Assembly (NCBI GenBank): GCA_013289985.1
Contig: JABCYW010000011.1
Location: forward strand, 17,108 to 81,107
Direction of reading: 5' to 3'
DNA length: 64,000 nucleotides
From: Betaproteobacteria bacterium
Lineage (GTDB): Bacteria; Pseudomonadota; Gammaproteobacteria; Burkholderiales; Burkholderiaceae_C
The notes under the pieces are model-generated. The model had not been told where the DNA came from. It ran no database searches and saw only the letters and a program-made list of their open reading frames with translations. Shown here one piece after another: positions 20,147 through 29,099 of this stretch. Position numbers and translations under genes: made by a program. Numbering within the stretch: position 1 is the first letter of the stretch; each line of letters starts with the position of its first letter.

Positions 20147-21502
20147 ATGGCAACCCTGCCGATGACGTTGGATGACACGAACGCGTCGACTTCAGCCACG
20201 CCCCCAACGCTGTTGTTGGTGGACGACGAACCGTCGATCCTCAGCGCGCTGAGGCGCTTGTTCCGTCCGCAGGGATACCGGATTCTCATGGCCGACGGCG
20301 GCACGGCGGCCCTGGAGCTCGTCGCGAACGACTCGGTCGACCTGGTGATCTCGGACATGCGCATGCCAGGCATGGACGGCGCCCAATTCCTGGAAAAGAT
20401 CCGGCACGTTCATCCACGCGCGGTACGCATCCTGCTGACCGGCTACGCCGACATCAACTCGACCATTGCCGCGATCAACGGTGGAGAAATCCATCGCTAC
20501 ATCGCCAAGCCCTGGGACGACAACGACATCCTGCTCGTAGTTCGCGAGGCCTTGGCGCGGCGCGATCTCGAGGTCCGCAATCACGAACTGACGGAACTTA
20601 CAGGCCGACAGAACGAGGAACTGCGCAACCTGAACGCGAACCTCGAGGAGCGCGTGCGTCACCGTACCGCGGAAATCGAGCAGATCAACGACATGCTCAA
20701 CGTGGCCTACGCGGAACTCAAGTCGAATTTCACGCTGTCGATGCAGATCTTTGCCGGTCTGATGGAATTGCGGCACAACGGCATGTCCGGCCATTCGCGG
20801 CGCGTGTCCGAATGGGCACGGCGGGTGTGCGTCATCCTGAAGCTCGACGAGCGGACGAGCCAGGACATCTACGTCGCCGGGCTGCTTCACGACATCGGCA
20901 AGATCGGCTTCCCGGACAGCCTGCTCGGCAAGCCGGTGTCGCTCATGTCCGCCGAGGAAACCGCGCGCTATCGCAAGCACCCGCTCAATGCAGAGACCGC
21001 GTTGATGCCCCTGGTGCAGCTGCAGCCCGTCGCCAAGATCATCCGATCGCAGCACGAACGCTATGACGGAAACGGCTTTCCGGACGGCCTCGAGGCCGGC
21101 GAGATTCCGTTTGGCGCCCGCGTCCTGGCGCCCATCATCGACTACGAGAACCTGGTCACGGGAACGCTGGCGGAGCGCCGCTTTTCGCCCGATGACGCCG
21201 CCGCGAGCATCCGGCGCGGCGAAGGAAGCCGCTATGACGGGAAAGTCGTGGACGCATTTCTTGAAGCGCTCAAGCAGCCCCTCGACGAGTTGCGCGACGA
21301 TCGCTGCATATCGGCGACGGAGCTTGCCGCCGGCATGGTCCTGTCGCGCGATCTTGTAAGCCCTCAAGGGACGCTGCTGCTCGCTGCGGGCTATGCGTTC
21401 GACGCGCGCGTCGTGCGCCAAGTGCGCGAGTACGCGCAGCGAGAGGGCGCGAAGCTGACGCTCTACGTCCTCCGAGAAGCGGCCGCAGTGCCGCAGTCAT
21501 GA
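20147..21502 (+). CDS. Response regulator with HD-GYP domain, first gene of the phosphorelay operon
   Basis: ATG 20147 is chosen over ATG 20123 because AGGAG lies just upstream; the product is 451 residues. A receiver (about 20-140; LLLVDDEPSILSALRRL, phospho-Asp in LVISDMRMPGMDG, IHRYIAKPWDD) is followed by a coiled coil (NANLEERVRHRTAEIEQIND) and HD-GYP. HD is intact (GLLHDIGK). The GYP signature reads GFP (HERYDGNGFP), a common conservative variant that may still be active. The C-terminal 70 residues (ELAAGMVLSRDLVSPQGTLL) are the tail often found on HD-GYP proteins. Expected role: phosphorylation-controlled cyclic-di-GMP hydrolysis. Confidence 0.9.
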   Translation: MATLPMTLDDTNASTSATPPTLLLVDDEPSILSALRRLFRPQGYRILMADGGTAALELVANDSVDLVISDMRMPGMDGAQFLEKIRHVHPRAVRILLTGYADINSTIAAINGGEIHRYIAKPWDDNDILLVVREALARRDLEVRNHELTELTGRQNEELRNLNANLEERVRHRTAEIEQINDMLNVAYAELKSNFTLSMQIFAGLMELRHNGMSGHSRRVSEWARRVCVILKLDERTSQDIYVAGLLHDIGKIGFPDSLLGKPVSLMSAEETARYRKHPLNAETALMPLVQLQPVAKIIRSQHERYDGNGFPDGLEAGEIPFGARVLAPIIDYENLVTGTLAERRFSPDDAAASIRRGEGSRYDGKVVDAFLEALKQPLDELRDDRCISATELAAGMVLSRDLVSPQGTLLLAAGYAFDARVVRQVREYAQREGAKLTLYVLREAAAVPQS

Positions 21503-21519
21503 CACTCCAGGGAGTACAA

Positions 21520-22104
21520 ATGCATCGAATCCTCCTCGTCGATGACGAAATTGGCGTCCTCAACGCGCTTCTGCGACTGTTGCGGCTGACGCCCATTGTG
21601 GTGCGAGGCGTGGAGTGGCATCCTCGCGTCGATGTCTTCACATCACCGGTTGAGGCCCTGAAGTCCGCCGCTGAGCGTGCCTACGATCTCGTGGTGTCCG
21701 ACTTCCGAATGCCGGAAATGGACGGTGTCGCAGTGTTGCGGCATATGCGAGAGCTGCAGCCCGATTGCGCCCGCGTGATCCTGTCCGGCTATACCGATCT
21801 CAACGGATTGATCGGCGCCATCAACGAGGCACGCATCGACCGCTTCATCGCCAAGCCCTGGAACGATTTCGAGTTCGTCAGCACGCTGGCACAGGTGCTC
21901 GAGATCCGGGCGCTCCGGATGGAAAACGAGTCGCTCGCGGACCAGGTACGGTGCGAGCGCGGCGAGGTTACCCCGGTCGAACTGGAAATGAAACGGCTTG
22001 AGCAACAGGAGCCCGGTATCACGCAGGTGCAGTGGGGTCCGGATGGTTCCGTCGTCATCGACATGGACGAGATCGCGGAGGCGCTGCGCGACCATGGAAA
22101 CTGA
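21520..22104 (+). CDS. Stand-alone receiver (REC) protein with a C-terminal tail
   Basis: The 194-residue protein has a receiver domain (about 1-130) with the acidic pocket VDDE, phospho-Asp in VVSDFRMPEMDG and the lysine in FIAKPWND. It has a slightly longer loop after helix 1 than its paralogues. No output domain follows, only an acidic tail of about 60 residues (including ITQVQWGPDGSVVIDMDEI). It may act as a phosphate shuttle or sink in the relay. ATG 21520 follows AGGGAG with good spacing and is preferred to ATG 21499. It overlaps the downstream kinase gene by 11 bases. Confidence 0.88.
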   Translation: MHRILLVDDEIGVLNALLRLLRLTPIVVRGVEWHPRVDVFTSPVEALKSAAERAYDLVVSDFRMPEMDGVAVLRHMRELQPDCARVILSGYTDLNGLIGAINEARIDRFIAKPWNDFEFVSTLAQVLEIRALRMENESLADQVRCERGEVTPVELEMKRLEQQEPGITQVQWGPDGSVVIDMDEIAEALRDHGN

Positions 22105-24256
22105 ACTCCGGCGACATCACCCCGTGGGCGAGAGTCGGAGCGAGGCGGAGGCGGTGTGCCGCGCCGTCTTGCACGCACTGAGCCTGCCGGCCTTCCTGCA
22201 TCGCGGCGGAAGTCTGCTCTGTGGCAACGCGGCGCTTGCGCGCCTGCTCGGCTACTCGGAAGACCAGTTGCTGGCGATGACGCACGACCAGTTGGCCGAC
22301 CCCGAGATGCGCGAGAAGATGGCCCTGTACGGCGGGAACTGCCTCGCGACGGACCCCGAGCCAGCCGCGACGGAGATGACCTTGCGCACCGCAGGCGGAG
22401 ACGACCGTTTCGTTGAACTGACGGCACGCCGGATCGAAATCGCGGGGCAGGCGATGGTGCTTTCGACGTGCCAGGACCTGAGCGATATCCGGCACGTTCA
22501 GACCAGCCTGCTCAATATGAGCCAGGTACTGAACCAGATCCTCGACAGCGATCCGGTCGCCACTTTCGTCGTCGATTCGGAGCATCGAGTGACGCACTGG
22601 AACCGGGCCTGCGAGCAGCTGACCGGCCGGGATTGGTGGGACATGCAAGGGTTGACCGAGAAGGGGCAAGTCTTCTACGGCGCCGAGAGGCCGTTGCTGT
22701 GCGACCTGATCGTCGACGGCGCGAGCGTCGCGACGCTGGAGGCGCTGTATCAAGGGAAGATACGCGCCTCGAAAATCAGCCAGGGTGCCTACGAGGCAGA
22801 GTCTTTCTTTCCGAATTTTGGAGAGTCCGGGCTCTGGCTCTTCTTCACGGCGGCGCCCCTGAGAAACTCGGATGGCAAGGTCGTCGGTGCGATCGAGACG
22901 CTCCAGGACGTCACCCAGCGGCGCAATGCCGAGGAAGAGCTGATGCGGCACCGCAACCAGCTTGAGCTGCTGGTCGGGGAGCGAACGGCGGAACTCGACA
23001 GCACGAACCGGGAGCTGTCCGCGTTCATGGAGAACGCGAGCGTGGGCATCCTGGCCGTCGCCGACCGCCGCATCGTGCGCCACAACAAGAAGTTCGCGGA
23101 GATGTTCCTCGCCGAAGGTCAAGGTGCGGCGGGTCGAGCGACGGCCGACTTCTTCTGCTCGCCGACTGATTACGAAGACTTTGCCAGCATTGCCTTTCCG
23201 AAGCTGGCTGAGGGACGCCCGTTCCAGCACGAGATGATGCTGTCTCGACTCGATGGCAAGCGGCTGTGGGTCCAGATGATCGGCTACGTCTCGAACGCGG
23301 ACGATCCCGCAGCAGGCGCCTGGTGGCTGCTCCAGGATCGCAGCGAGGTCCGGCGGGCGCAGGAGGCGCTGGAAACGAACTACGCGCGCCTGAAGGAGAC
23401 CAACAATCGACTCGAGGAAGCGCAGAACCAATTGCTGCAATCCGAGAAGATGGCGTCGATCGGCCAGTTGGCCGCTGGAGTCGCGCATGAGATCAACAAT
23501 CCGATCGGATTCGTCAATTCGAACCTGAACTCCCTGAAGCACTACATCGACGACCTCCTCGGCCTCATTGCCGAGTACGAGTCGACAGAGGCGGAGCTTG
23601 GACCGGAGCTGCGCCAGCGCCTGCAGGCCGCAAAACAGGACGTGGACCTGGCATACATGCTGGAGGACTTGCCGGTGCTTCTGCGCGAGAGCGCTGATGG
23701 CCTCGGCCGCGTCAAGCGGATTGTCCAGGATCTGAAGGATTTCTCTCGGGTCGACAACTCCGACTGGGCGGAGGCCGACTTGAACGCCGGGTTGGACTCG
23801 ACCTTGAATGTCGTGCTCAATGAAGTGAAGTACAAGGCAGACGTCGTGAAGAACTACGGCGTGCTGCCGCCGGTACGCTGTCTCGCCGCGCAGTTGAACC
23901 AGGTGTTCATGAATTTCATCGTCAACGCGGCGCATGCGATCGAGTCTCGCGGCGTGATCACGTTGTCGAGCGGCCATTGCGGCGCATGGGTCTGGATCGA
24001 GGTCGCCGATACCGGCAGCGGCATGTCCGAGGAAATCCAGCGGCGGATCTTCGAGCCCTTCTATACGACCAAGCCCGTCGGCAAGGGCACCGGACTCGGC
24101 CTGTCGCTGTCGTTCTCGATCGTGCAGAAGCACAAGGGCATGATCAAGGTCAAGTCCGAGCCCGGCAAAGGCAGTGCGTTCAGGGTCTGGATTCCCGTGG
24201 ACCCGGAGGGATCAGGCGAAGCGCCAGTCCTGCCTCCGGAAGCGCAGGCGGATTGA
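22094..24256 (+). CDS. Soluble PAS histidine kinase
   Basis: The 720-residue kinase has no evident membrane segment. Three PAS domains are visible (about 18-130, 145-285 and 320-435), separated by a coiled coil (ELLVGERTAELDSTNRELS). A DHp helix carries His near 464 in GVAHEINNPIGFVNSN. A HATPase domain with an N box (NFIVNAAHAI), G1 (DTGSGMS) and G2 (GKGTGLGLSLS) follows. This H-box type recurs in the kinase at 29100. It overlaps the REC gene upstream and is 12 bases from the next gene, so it probably phosphorylates the receivers of this operon. PAS inputs suggest a cytoplasmic redox, ligand or light signal. Confidence 0.92.
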   Translation: METELRRHHPVGESRSEAEAVCRAVLHALSLPAFLHRGGSLLCGNAALARLLGYSEDQLLAMTHDQLADPEMREKMALYGGNCLATDPEPAATEMTLRTAGGDDRFVELTARRIEIAGQAMVLSTCQDLSDIRHVQTSLLNMSQVLNQILDSDPVATFVVDSEHRVTHWNRACEQLTGRDWWDMQGLTEKGQVFYGAERPLLCDLIVDGASVATLEALYQGKIRASKISQGAYEAESFFPNFGESGLWLFFTAAPLRNSDGKVVGAIETLQDVTQRRNAEEELMRHRNQLELLVGERTAELDSTNRELSAFMENASVGILAVADRRIVRHNKKFAEMFLAEGQGAAGRATADFFCSPTDYEDFASIAFPKLAEGRPFQHEMMLSRLDGKRLWVQMIGYVSNADDPAAGAWWLLQDRSEVRRAQEALETNYARLKETNNRLEEAQNQLLQSEKMASIGQLAAGVAHEINNPIGFVNSNLNSLKHYIDDLLGLIAEYESTEAELGPELRQRLQAAKQDVDLAYMLEDLPVLLRESADGLGRVKRIVQDLKDFSRVDNSDWAEADLNAGLDSTLNVVLNEVKYKADVVKNYGVLPPVRCLAAQLNQVFMNFIVNAAHAIESRGVITLSSGHCGAWVWIEVADTGSGMSEEIQRRIFEPFYTTKPVGKGTGLGLSLSFSIVQKHKGMIKVKSEPGKGSAFRVWIPVDPEGSGEAPVLPPEAQAD

Positions 24257-24268
24257 AGGAGGCAACGG

Positions 24269-27193
24269 GTGGACATCTCCCTGCGCCCTCGACTTGCCGA
24301 CTCGCCGGAGCTGGACGATGTCCTGCTCGACCACGTTCACGCCGGCGTCTGCGTGATCCGCGACGGGCGCTTCGTCTACGTGAACCAGTGTCTCGCGGAC
24401 ATGCTGGAGTTCGAGCTGTCCGACATGTTCGGCGATATGGATGCACTCGACATTGTTCATCCCGACGATCGCCCCATCGTCCTCGAAAAGATACGACGTC
24501 GTGATGCCGGCGAGGTCACCGCTCCCTACGACATCCGCATCGTCGGGCATGCAGGCCGCACCCTGGACGCGCGAGTTTGCGGCAGATACATTCGATTCGC
24601 AGGACAACTCGCCAACCTCGTCACGCTGACCGACATCAGCGAGGTCAAGCAGGCGCTGGACGCCGCCGGACAGCGCGCGCAAATGCTGGCACTTACCGAG
24701 GATCTCTGCCGCGGCGCCTCGCTGGAGATTGATCTTCGCCAGGATCGAGTGGTCGTCTCTGCAGGCCTTTGGGCATTGCTCAGCTGCGCCCCCCAGTCTT
24801 CGACCATGAACCGGCGAGCGCTGCTGTCGCGTGTTGCCCGAAGCGACCGCTCCGCCGTGGTGAACGCCTGGCGCCGGGCGGTGCCAGGGCGTCCCTTTGA
24901 ACTCCAGCATCGCATTCGCCGGCTCGACGGCGGGTTTTGCATCGTCCATCATCGCGGCCTGATCGAGCCGGATCCCTCCGGATTCACACCCCGGGGCATC
25001 GCAATCCTTCAGGACGTGACGGCGCAGCGCGACACCGAGCGGCGGCTGCAGGAGCTGTCGAGCCTCGATCCACTGACCGGATTGCCCAACCGCGCCGAGT
25101 TGATCGAGCGCACCGAAGCACGCCTCACGGCGGCCACCGGTACCGGGGAGCAAGTGATTCTGATTGCGATCGAGATCCCGCAGATTCTGCAGGTCAAGCA
25201 AGGGATGGGGTTCGAGGCTGCCGATGAACTGACCATGGCGCTCGCCGCACGCCTGACGGCGGTGATTTCCGAGGGCGATGTCCTGGCGCGGCTGGCGGGC
25301 GCTGAGTTCGCCATCCTCGTTCGCGACGAACAGAACGGCGATCTCGGCACCGTGGTGTCGCTGCGTGCGCGCTTGATCGAATCGGCCCTGAGCGAGCCAC
25401 TGACGTTCCGGTCAAACAGCATGTTCGCGACCTACGCGCTCGGCGCTGCGCGCGCGCCCCACGACGGCAACCGGTCCCGATCGCTGTTGTCGTCGGCGCT
25501 GATCGCGCTGAAGTCGGCCGCCGAGGCGGGTGCCGGACAAATTCGGTTTGCATCGTCGCGCGGGAACGAGCATGCGATGCGCCGGATAGCCCTGGAATGG
25601 GCATTGCGCCAGGCACTCGCGCGCGGTGAATTCAGCCTGAAGTACCAGCCCCAGGTCGAGCTGCGCTACGGGAACGTCCAGGGTGTGGAAGCGCTTCTGC
25701 GCTGGCGATCGTCCTCGTTGGGTGATGTATCCCCGACCGAATTCATTCCAATCGCCGAACAGAGCGGTCTGATCGTGGCGATTGGCGAGTGGGTGTTGCG
25801 TGCCGCCTGCATGCAGGCCGCAGCCTGGAAGCGGGAGGGATTCCTCAACTTCCGGGTGCACGTGAACATCTCGGCCGCGCAACTGGCACGCAACGATCTG
25901 GCCGATCGTGTCCAGGCCATCCTGCTGGAATCGGGTGCTGATCCCGCTCTGCTTGGGGTGGAGGTGACCGAGAGCATGCTTGCGGACGACACTGAGAAGG
26001 CCGCGCGCGCCCTCGGCGCCTTGCGAGCGATCGGCATGGAGATCTCGCTCGACGACTTCGGGACGGGCTACTCGAACCTGAGCACTTTGCGCGCTCTGCC
26101 CATCGATGTGATCAAGATCGATCGTTCCTACGTCCACGACGTATTGGCGGCGCCGGCGGAGGTTTCGATGACGCGCGCAGTCATCACCATGGCCCATAGC
26201 CTGCAAATGCGTGTGCTGGCCGAGGGCGTGGAATCCGAAAGTCAGCTCGCGCTGCTGCTGGCGCATCGCTGCGATGCGATACAAGGGTTCTACTTCAGCC
26301 AACCCGTGGACGCAGAGGCGATCTCGGCGCTCATGCGCGAAGGCCGGCGGTTGCCGGAACACCTGTTCGATCGATCGCCGAGGCAGCGCACCTTGCTGCT
26401 CGTAGACGACGAGGAGAACATTCTCGCTTCGCTCAAGCGACTGCTGCGGCGCAGCGGCTACCGCATCGTCACGGCCAACAGCGCCGCCGAGGGCTTGCAG
26501 CGACTCGCGGAAACCGAGGTCGATGTCATCGTGTCCGACCAGCGAATGCCTGGAATGACTGGCGTCGAATTCCTGCGTCGAGCGAAGGTGCTGTACCCGG
26601 ACACGGTGCGAATCGTGCTGTCCGGCTACACCGAGTTGCAGTCGATCACCGACGCCATCAACGAAGGCGCGATCTACAAATTCCTCACCAAGCCTTGGGA
26701 GGATGACCTGCTGCGGGCCAACATCGAAGAAGCCTTCCGCCAGAAGGGAATGGCCGACGAGAATCGCCGGCTCGATCGGGAAGTGCGGACAGCAAATGCC
26801 GAGCTGGCCGAGCTCAACCAACGACTGCAGGCTGCGCTGGCGCAGCAGAACGAAAGACTCAGCGTCGTGGAGGATCGCGGGCGCAACGCACTCGAAGTGC
26901 TCTACAACGTTCCGACACCGCTCGTCGGTTTCGATACGGAAGGATTGATCGCTTTCGCGAACCACGATGCGGAGCGGATCTTGCCCGGTATCCGCGAATG
27001 GATCGGTACCTACGCGGACGATTCGTTGCCAGCGAGCTTCCGCGACGTGTTTTCTCTGGTGGATGGGCAGTCGCTCGACATCGACCTTGAAGGCATTTCG
27101 TATCGCTGCAGCTGCCGCGCAATCGACGATCCTGGAGGGCAGCGCGGCACGCTGGTCGCCATCATCCCGCGGGAGATACCCATGGCGCCGTAG
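24269..27193 (+). CDS. PAS-PAS-degenerate GGDEF-EAL-REC-PAS cyclic-di-GMP phosphodiesterase
   Basis: The start is GTG 24269 with a perfect AAGGAGG (24256-24262) 6 bases upstream, giving 974 residues. Domains in order are PAS (about 10-135), a second PAS-like region (about 145-255), GGDEF-like, EAL, receiver, coiled coil and PAS. The GGDEF motif is AGAEF at 343-347, so cyclase activity is probably lost and the domain may sense GTP. EAL is intact at 474-476 (GVEALLRW, with DDFGTGYSNL). A receiver after the EAL domain is unusual; its phospho-Asp is Asp757 (VIVSDQRMPGMTG). It is likely a kinase-controlled phosphodiesterase at the centre of the operon. Confidence 0.9.
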   Translation: MDISLRPRLADSPELDDVLLDHVHAGVCVIRDGRFVYVNQCLADMLEFELSDMFGDMDALDIVHPDDRPIVLEKIRRRDAGEVTAPYDIRIVGHAGRTLDARVCGRYIRFAGQLANLVTLTDISEVKQALDAAGQRAQMLALTEDLCRGASLEIDLRQDRVVVSAGLWALLSCAPQSSTMNRRALLSRVARSDRSAVVNAWRRAVPGRPFELQHRIRRLDGGFCIVHHRGLIEPDPSGFTPRGIAILQDVTAQRDTERRLQELSSLDPLTGLPNRAELIERTEARLTAATGTGEQVILIAIEIPQILQVKQGMGFEAADELTMALAARLTAVISEGDVLARLAGAEFAILVRDEQNGDLGTVVSLRARLIESALSEPLTFRSNSMFATYALGAARAPHDGNRSRSLLSSALIALKSAAEAGAGQIRFASSRGNEHAMRRIALEWALRQALARGEFSLKYQPQVELRYGNVQGVEALLRWRSSSLGDVSPTEFIPIAEQSGLIVAIGEWVLRAACMQAAAWKREGFLNFRVHVNISAAQLARNDLADRVQAILLESGADPALLGVEVTESMLADDTEKAARALGALRAIGMEISLDDFGTGYSNLSTLRALPIDVIKIDRSYVHDVLAAPAEVSMTRAVITMAHSLQMRVLAEGVESESQLALLLAHRCDAIQGFYFSQPVDAEAISALMREGRRLPEHLFDRSPRQRTLLLVDDEENILASLKRLLRRSGYRIVTANSAAEGLQRLAETEVDVIVSDQRMPGMTGVEFLRRAKVLYPDTVRIVLSGYTELQSITDAINEGAIYKFLTKPWEDDLLRANIEEAFRQKGMADENRRLDREVRTANAELAELNQRLQAALAQQNERLSVVEDRGRNALEVLYNVPTPLVGFDTEGLIAFANHDAERILPGIREWIGTYADDSLPASFRDVFSLVDGQSLDIDLEGISYRCSCRAIDDPGGQRGTLVAIIPREIPMAP

Positions 27194-27235
27194 CATTTCT
27201 GCTTTTCGAATGTAAAAGATCCAGGGAAGGAAAAG

Positions 27236-27427
27236 ATGATGATCACCAATACATCCGCAGCCGACACGCGCGCGGCGGTCGACAATTCGCCGCCGAAGCC
27301 GAGGGCCTTGAGACCGCCCGGAAGCCCAGAGCGGATCGACTGGCTCTTTCGCGATGCGCTGCGTAGTCAGCAGGTTCACCCCCTGATGGATCTGGTGCGC
27401 CGCTATCGCGAAAAGGATGCGCCATGA
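27236..27427 (+). CDS. Small protein (63 aa) coupled to the HDOD gene
   Basis: ATGATG at 27236 follows the purine-rich ribosome binding site AGGGAAGG. The product has a Pro/Ala-rich, presumably disordered first half and a charged helical second half (RIDWLFRDALRSQQVHPLMD...). Its TGA overlaps the ATG of the HDOD gene (ATGA, 27424-27427), so the two are translationally coupled. I do not recognise it. The good ribosome binding site, tight spacing and coupling argue that it is translated. It could be an adaptor for HDOD or for the upstream phosphodiesterase. Confidence 0.55.
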   Translation: MMITNTSAADTRAAVDNSPPKPRALRPPGSPERIDWLFRDALRSQQVHPLMDLVRRYREKDAP

Positions 27428-28266
27428 GCGCGGTTGGCGGGACATCCCGCCTTGAGCGATTGCGCGAGTTGCCGTCGCTGCCGCAGGTCATACTGGATCT
27501 GCAAGCTGCGTTGGCGCGCGAGGACGTCTCGTTGGACGCCGTTGCGGATGCCGTATCGCATGACCAGGCTCTTGCGGCCAAGGCCTTGCGCATCGCGAAC
27601 TGTTCGTTCTATGGCGTGCCCACCCGAGTAGTATCGATTCGCCAAGCCATCGGAATCCTCGGCCTTCGCAGCGTCTCGACACTGCTGGTCGCGGCGGCCG
27701 TCAGTGATCGCTTTTCCGGGATTGCGTGCGCAGGATTCGATCTGGGGCGCTATTGGCGCCACTCGGTCGCCGTGGCGCTGTGCGCCCGGGAGATCGCCAA
27801 GCTTGTCCGGATCGACGCCGATGCCGCGTTCACTGCCGGGCTCCTGCATGATCTCGGGCGTCTGGCGCTGGCCAGTCAGTTGTCGAAGTCGCTCGAGCGG
27901 GTCTACGCGCACCGCGGCGCGCGAGACTGCCAGATGCTGGACGCAGAGCGTGCCGAACTCGGGACGGACCATGCCGATATCGGCAACGAGGTCGGGTCGC
28001 GCTGGCATTTCGGCACCGAGGTCGTCGACGCCATGCGACTGCACCATGAACCTCCAGCCTCGCCAGCGGTGACCCTCATCGACGTCGTGCATGTCGCTGA
28101 CAACATCGCTCACGCGCTGGACCTGGCACACGACCCGGCCGAGATCGTTCCCCCACTGGACTCCGCGGCCTGGAACCGGGTTGGCCTTACACCAGGTCAA
28201 TGCTTCACCGTATTCGAGAGCACCGAAACTGAACTCGACGGACTGTGCGAGGCACTGACCGTCTAG
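27424..28266 (+). CDS. HDOD domain protein
   Basis: The 280-residue protein is a single HDOD domain (about 12-210), a non-catalytic or divergent relative of HD phosphohydrolases often found in bacterial signalling clusters. LRELPSLPQVILDLQ and ALAAKALRIANCSFYG are hallmark segments. An HD pair survives in AGLLHDLGRLAL, but other metal ligands of true HD enzymes are not evident. It is the last gene of the phosphorelay operon and overlaps the 63-residue gene by four bases. It is probably a scaffold or regulator that interacts with the phosphodiesterases. Confidence 0.88.
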   Translation: MSAVGGTSRLERLRELPSLPQVILDLQAALAREDVSLDAVADAVSHDQALAAKALRIANCSFYGVPTRVVSIRQAIGILGLRSVSTLLVAAAVSDRFSGIACAGFDLGRYWRHSVAVALCAREIAKLVRIDADAAFTAGLLHDLGRLALASQLSKSLERVYAHRGARDCQMLDAERAELGTDHADIGNEVGSRWHFGTEVVDAMRLHHEPPASPAVTLIDVVHVADNIAHALDLAHDPAEIVPPLDSAAWNRVGLTPGQCFTVFESTETELDGLCEALTV

Positions 28267-28342
28267 ACGCCTCCTGACATCCGTTCCGAATGCACAACTG
28301 TTTGGCGACCAACGTGATCTTCCCCTGAGCAACGAGTCCCGC

Positions 28343-29089
28343 ATGATCAAGATACTCGAGGACATCCCACGCTTTTGCCTTGTGGCCGCGGCGGCGCACT
28401 TCATCGCGACGCCGGTCGCACAGGCGGGCGAGGCCTTGACCCTGTACTACAACGAGCGTCCCCCCTACCTCGTCACGAGATCGACGCCGGACAAGGTTGT
28501 CGGGCTCACCGCGGACCCGGCGGTGCAGGCGTTCGTCGGCGCGGGACTCGCACCTCGGTGGACGGCCATGCCCTCCACACGCCAGCTCGTGACTCTTCGA
28601 GAGAGCACCGAGCCCGCTTGCGCGGTCGGGTGGTTCAAGAATCCTGATCGGGAGGTGGCATTCAAGTTCACCAAGGCGATCTACCGAGACAAGCCAACCG
28701 TGGCCCTGGCCCGCGGCAATTTCGCCCCGGCCTCGAAGAAGCTGGCAGAGGTTGTGCATCAAGCCGGGCTGCGCGTCCTCGTCAAGGACAAATACTCCTA
28801 CGGCCCTTGGATCGATGCGCTGATGGCCCGCGCGCGGCCTCAAACCGTCGTCACCACGGAGGAGAATGTGCAGATGGTTCGCATGATCGCCGGGCAGCGC
28901 GCCGACATCATGTTCACGTCGCAGGAAGAGGCGCAGTACCTGGTCGCGCAGTCCGCGGTCGGTCCGTCGGCAGTGAAGATCTTGCAGTTCGACGACGTGC
29001 CGCCGGGAGAAAAGCGCTACCTGATGTGCTCGCGAAACGTTTCGGACGACATCATCGGCCGACTCAACAACGCCATCACGTTCGAGTGA
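28343..29089 (+). CDS. Periplasmic solute-binding protein, family 3 type
   Basis: The 248-residue protein has a signal peptide (CLVAAAAHFIATPVAQA) and a mature start EALTLYYNERPPYLVT, typical of SBP_bac_3 proteins that bind amino acids or related small molecules. Its later segment, with QMVRMIAGQRADIMFTSQEE, also fits the fold. No transporter genes lie nearby. Its 3' end is 10 bases from the convergent end of a membrane histidine kinase, so it may present a ligand to that kinase. Some such proteins have lost binding residues and act only as sensors; that cannot be judged here. Confidence 0.78.
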   Translation: MIKILEDIPRFCLVAAAAHFIATPVAQAGEALTLYYNERPPYLVTRSTPDKVVGLTADPAVQAFVGAGLAPRWTAMPSTRQLVTLRESTEPACAVGWFKNPDREVAFKFTKAIYRDKPTVALARGNFAPASKKLAEVVHQAGLRVLVKDKYSYGPWIDALMARARPQTVVTTEENVQMVRMIAGQRADIMFTSQEEAQYLVAQSAVGPSAVKILQFDDVPPGEKRYLMCSRNVSDDIIGRLNNAITFE

Positions 29090-29099
29090 GCGACCGGGC

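Noticed and set aside
22055..24133. A 692-codon minus-strand frame opposite the PAS kinase
   Set aside because: The plus-strand frame has clear PAS and kinase motifs; the antisense frame has none.
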